This document shows, one piece after another, positions 63,784-64,000 of a stretch of DNA of 64,000 bases (its first letter is position 1; each line of letters opens with the position of its first letter). The notes under the pieces were generated by a model that ran no database searches, was not told the DNA's origin, and worked only from the letters and a program-made list of their open reading frames with translations. The position numbers and the translations under genes are program-made. This DNA is from F0422 sp003992255 (GTDB lineage: Bacteria; Bacillota; Negativicutes; Veillonellales; Veillonellaceae). The stretch is from positions 1 through 64,000 of the forward strand of contig NZ_RQVA01000002.1 in NCBI RefSeq assembly GCF_003992255.1. Direction: 5' to 3'.

Positions 63784-64000
63784 TGAGTGTTATGAAAGTA
63801 CTCATTCTATTTAGCTCTTACTACTTTGCAGATAAAGCCGATAAGGCTCTCGCTATTCATGGCGTCATTCATCAATTAATGCCTGTGCCACTAGAGCTAT
63901 CTAGTGCCTGTGGACTTGCCATAGGCGTAGCAGAGTCGTATATGGAAGATGTGCTTAGAATATTTGAGGAACATAAAATAACCCCTTCTCATATGTATTA
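63783..64000 (+). CDS. DUF3343 family protein, putative Se/S carrier (partial)
   Basis: The ATG shares its A with the yedF stop (TAATG), and an alternative ATG lies at 63792. The 72 visible codons (MKVLILFSSYYFADKADKAL, ... PVPLELSSACGLAIGVAES) match the DUF3343 pattern, a small fold with a conserved SxCG motif that accompanies yedF/selD. The gene runs off the window. Confidence 0.8.
   Translation, partial: MSVMKVLILFSSYYFADKADKALAIHGVIHQLMPVPLELSSACGLAIGVAESYMEDVLRIFEEHKITPSHMY

Overview
The window is a chromosomal stretch of about 40% GC from an anaerobic, diderm, Negativicutes-type Firmicute; a Veillonella or close relative fits best. The evidence is a complete succinate-decarboxylation (propionate-forming) gene set, a B12-dependent methylmalonyl-CoA mutase system, a monomeric [FeFe]-hydrogenase, rubrerythrin, a T-box in front of valS, Firmicute-type Shine-Dalgarno sites and, at the same time, a TonB-dependent outer-membrane receptor. 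No insertion sequence, prophage or CRISPR array was seen.

Layout. 1-6,500: the 3' end of tuf, two SAM methyltransferases, a fused MsrAB, and a small cluster of DUF2922 / DUF1659 / 23-residue peptide genes facing a sigma-70-like factor. 6,700-12,060: PepD dipeptidase, asparaginase, cobinamide amidohydrolase CbiZ, an MscS channel and a YfbR-like 5'-nucleotidase. 12,140-17,515: T-box, valS, folC and an O-antigen-ligase-like membrane protein. 18,113-25,480: a metabolic operon encoding succinate CoA-transferase, a split methylmalonyl-CoA mutase (catalytic plus B12 subunit), MeaB, epimerase, and the alpha, epsilon and gamma subunits of methylmalonyl-CoA decarboxylase. Together these convert succinate to propionyl-CoA plus CO2. 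The membrane subunits (beta, delta) that would make the decarboxylase a sodium pump are not in the window. 25,700-31,456: a small membrane protein, a DASS-family carboxylate transporter, alr, metF, a LysR regulator and a TM2 protein. 31,790-37,851: a cobalamin riboswitch with terminator followed by a second, conventional MutA/MutB mutase and a second MeaB/ArgK GTPase. 38,167-39,609: [FeFe]-hydrogenase.

39,790-43,300 is an accessory region. It starts with an untranslated array of large, covarying hairpins repeated with alternating spacing (about 135 and 78 bp). Three unrecognised genes follow, one with a possible tandem barstar-like layout, and the last is bracketed by two copies of the same 50-bp hairpin. 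43,490-49,465: ilvE and a full-length gltB without gltD. 49,961-55,114: a 1717-residue TonB receptor that seems to carry a second, porin-like beta-barrel fused to its C terminus. 55,384-57,644: GntR regulator, ispE, and tadA whose last 47 nt are also the 5' part of a tRNA-Ser(CGA) gene. 57,953-64,000: a TcyP-like symporter, a small exported protein, rubrerythrin, a DUF951 protein and a selenium cluster (selD, yedF, DUF3343, running off the end).

The strongest leads for new biology are the structured repeat array at 39.8-40.4 kb, the double-barrel receptor, the B12 riboswitch placed before a B12-dependent enzyme, the incomplete decarboxylase set, and the tadA/tRNA overlap. All functional calls come from reading translated sequence and motifs; no database search was run.
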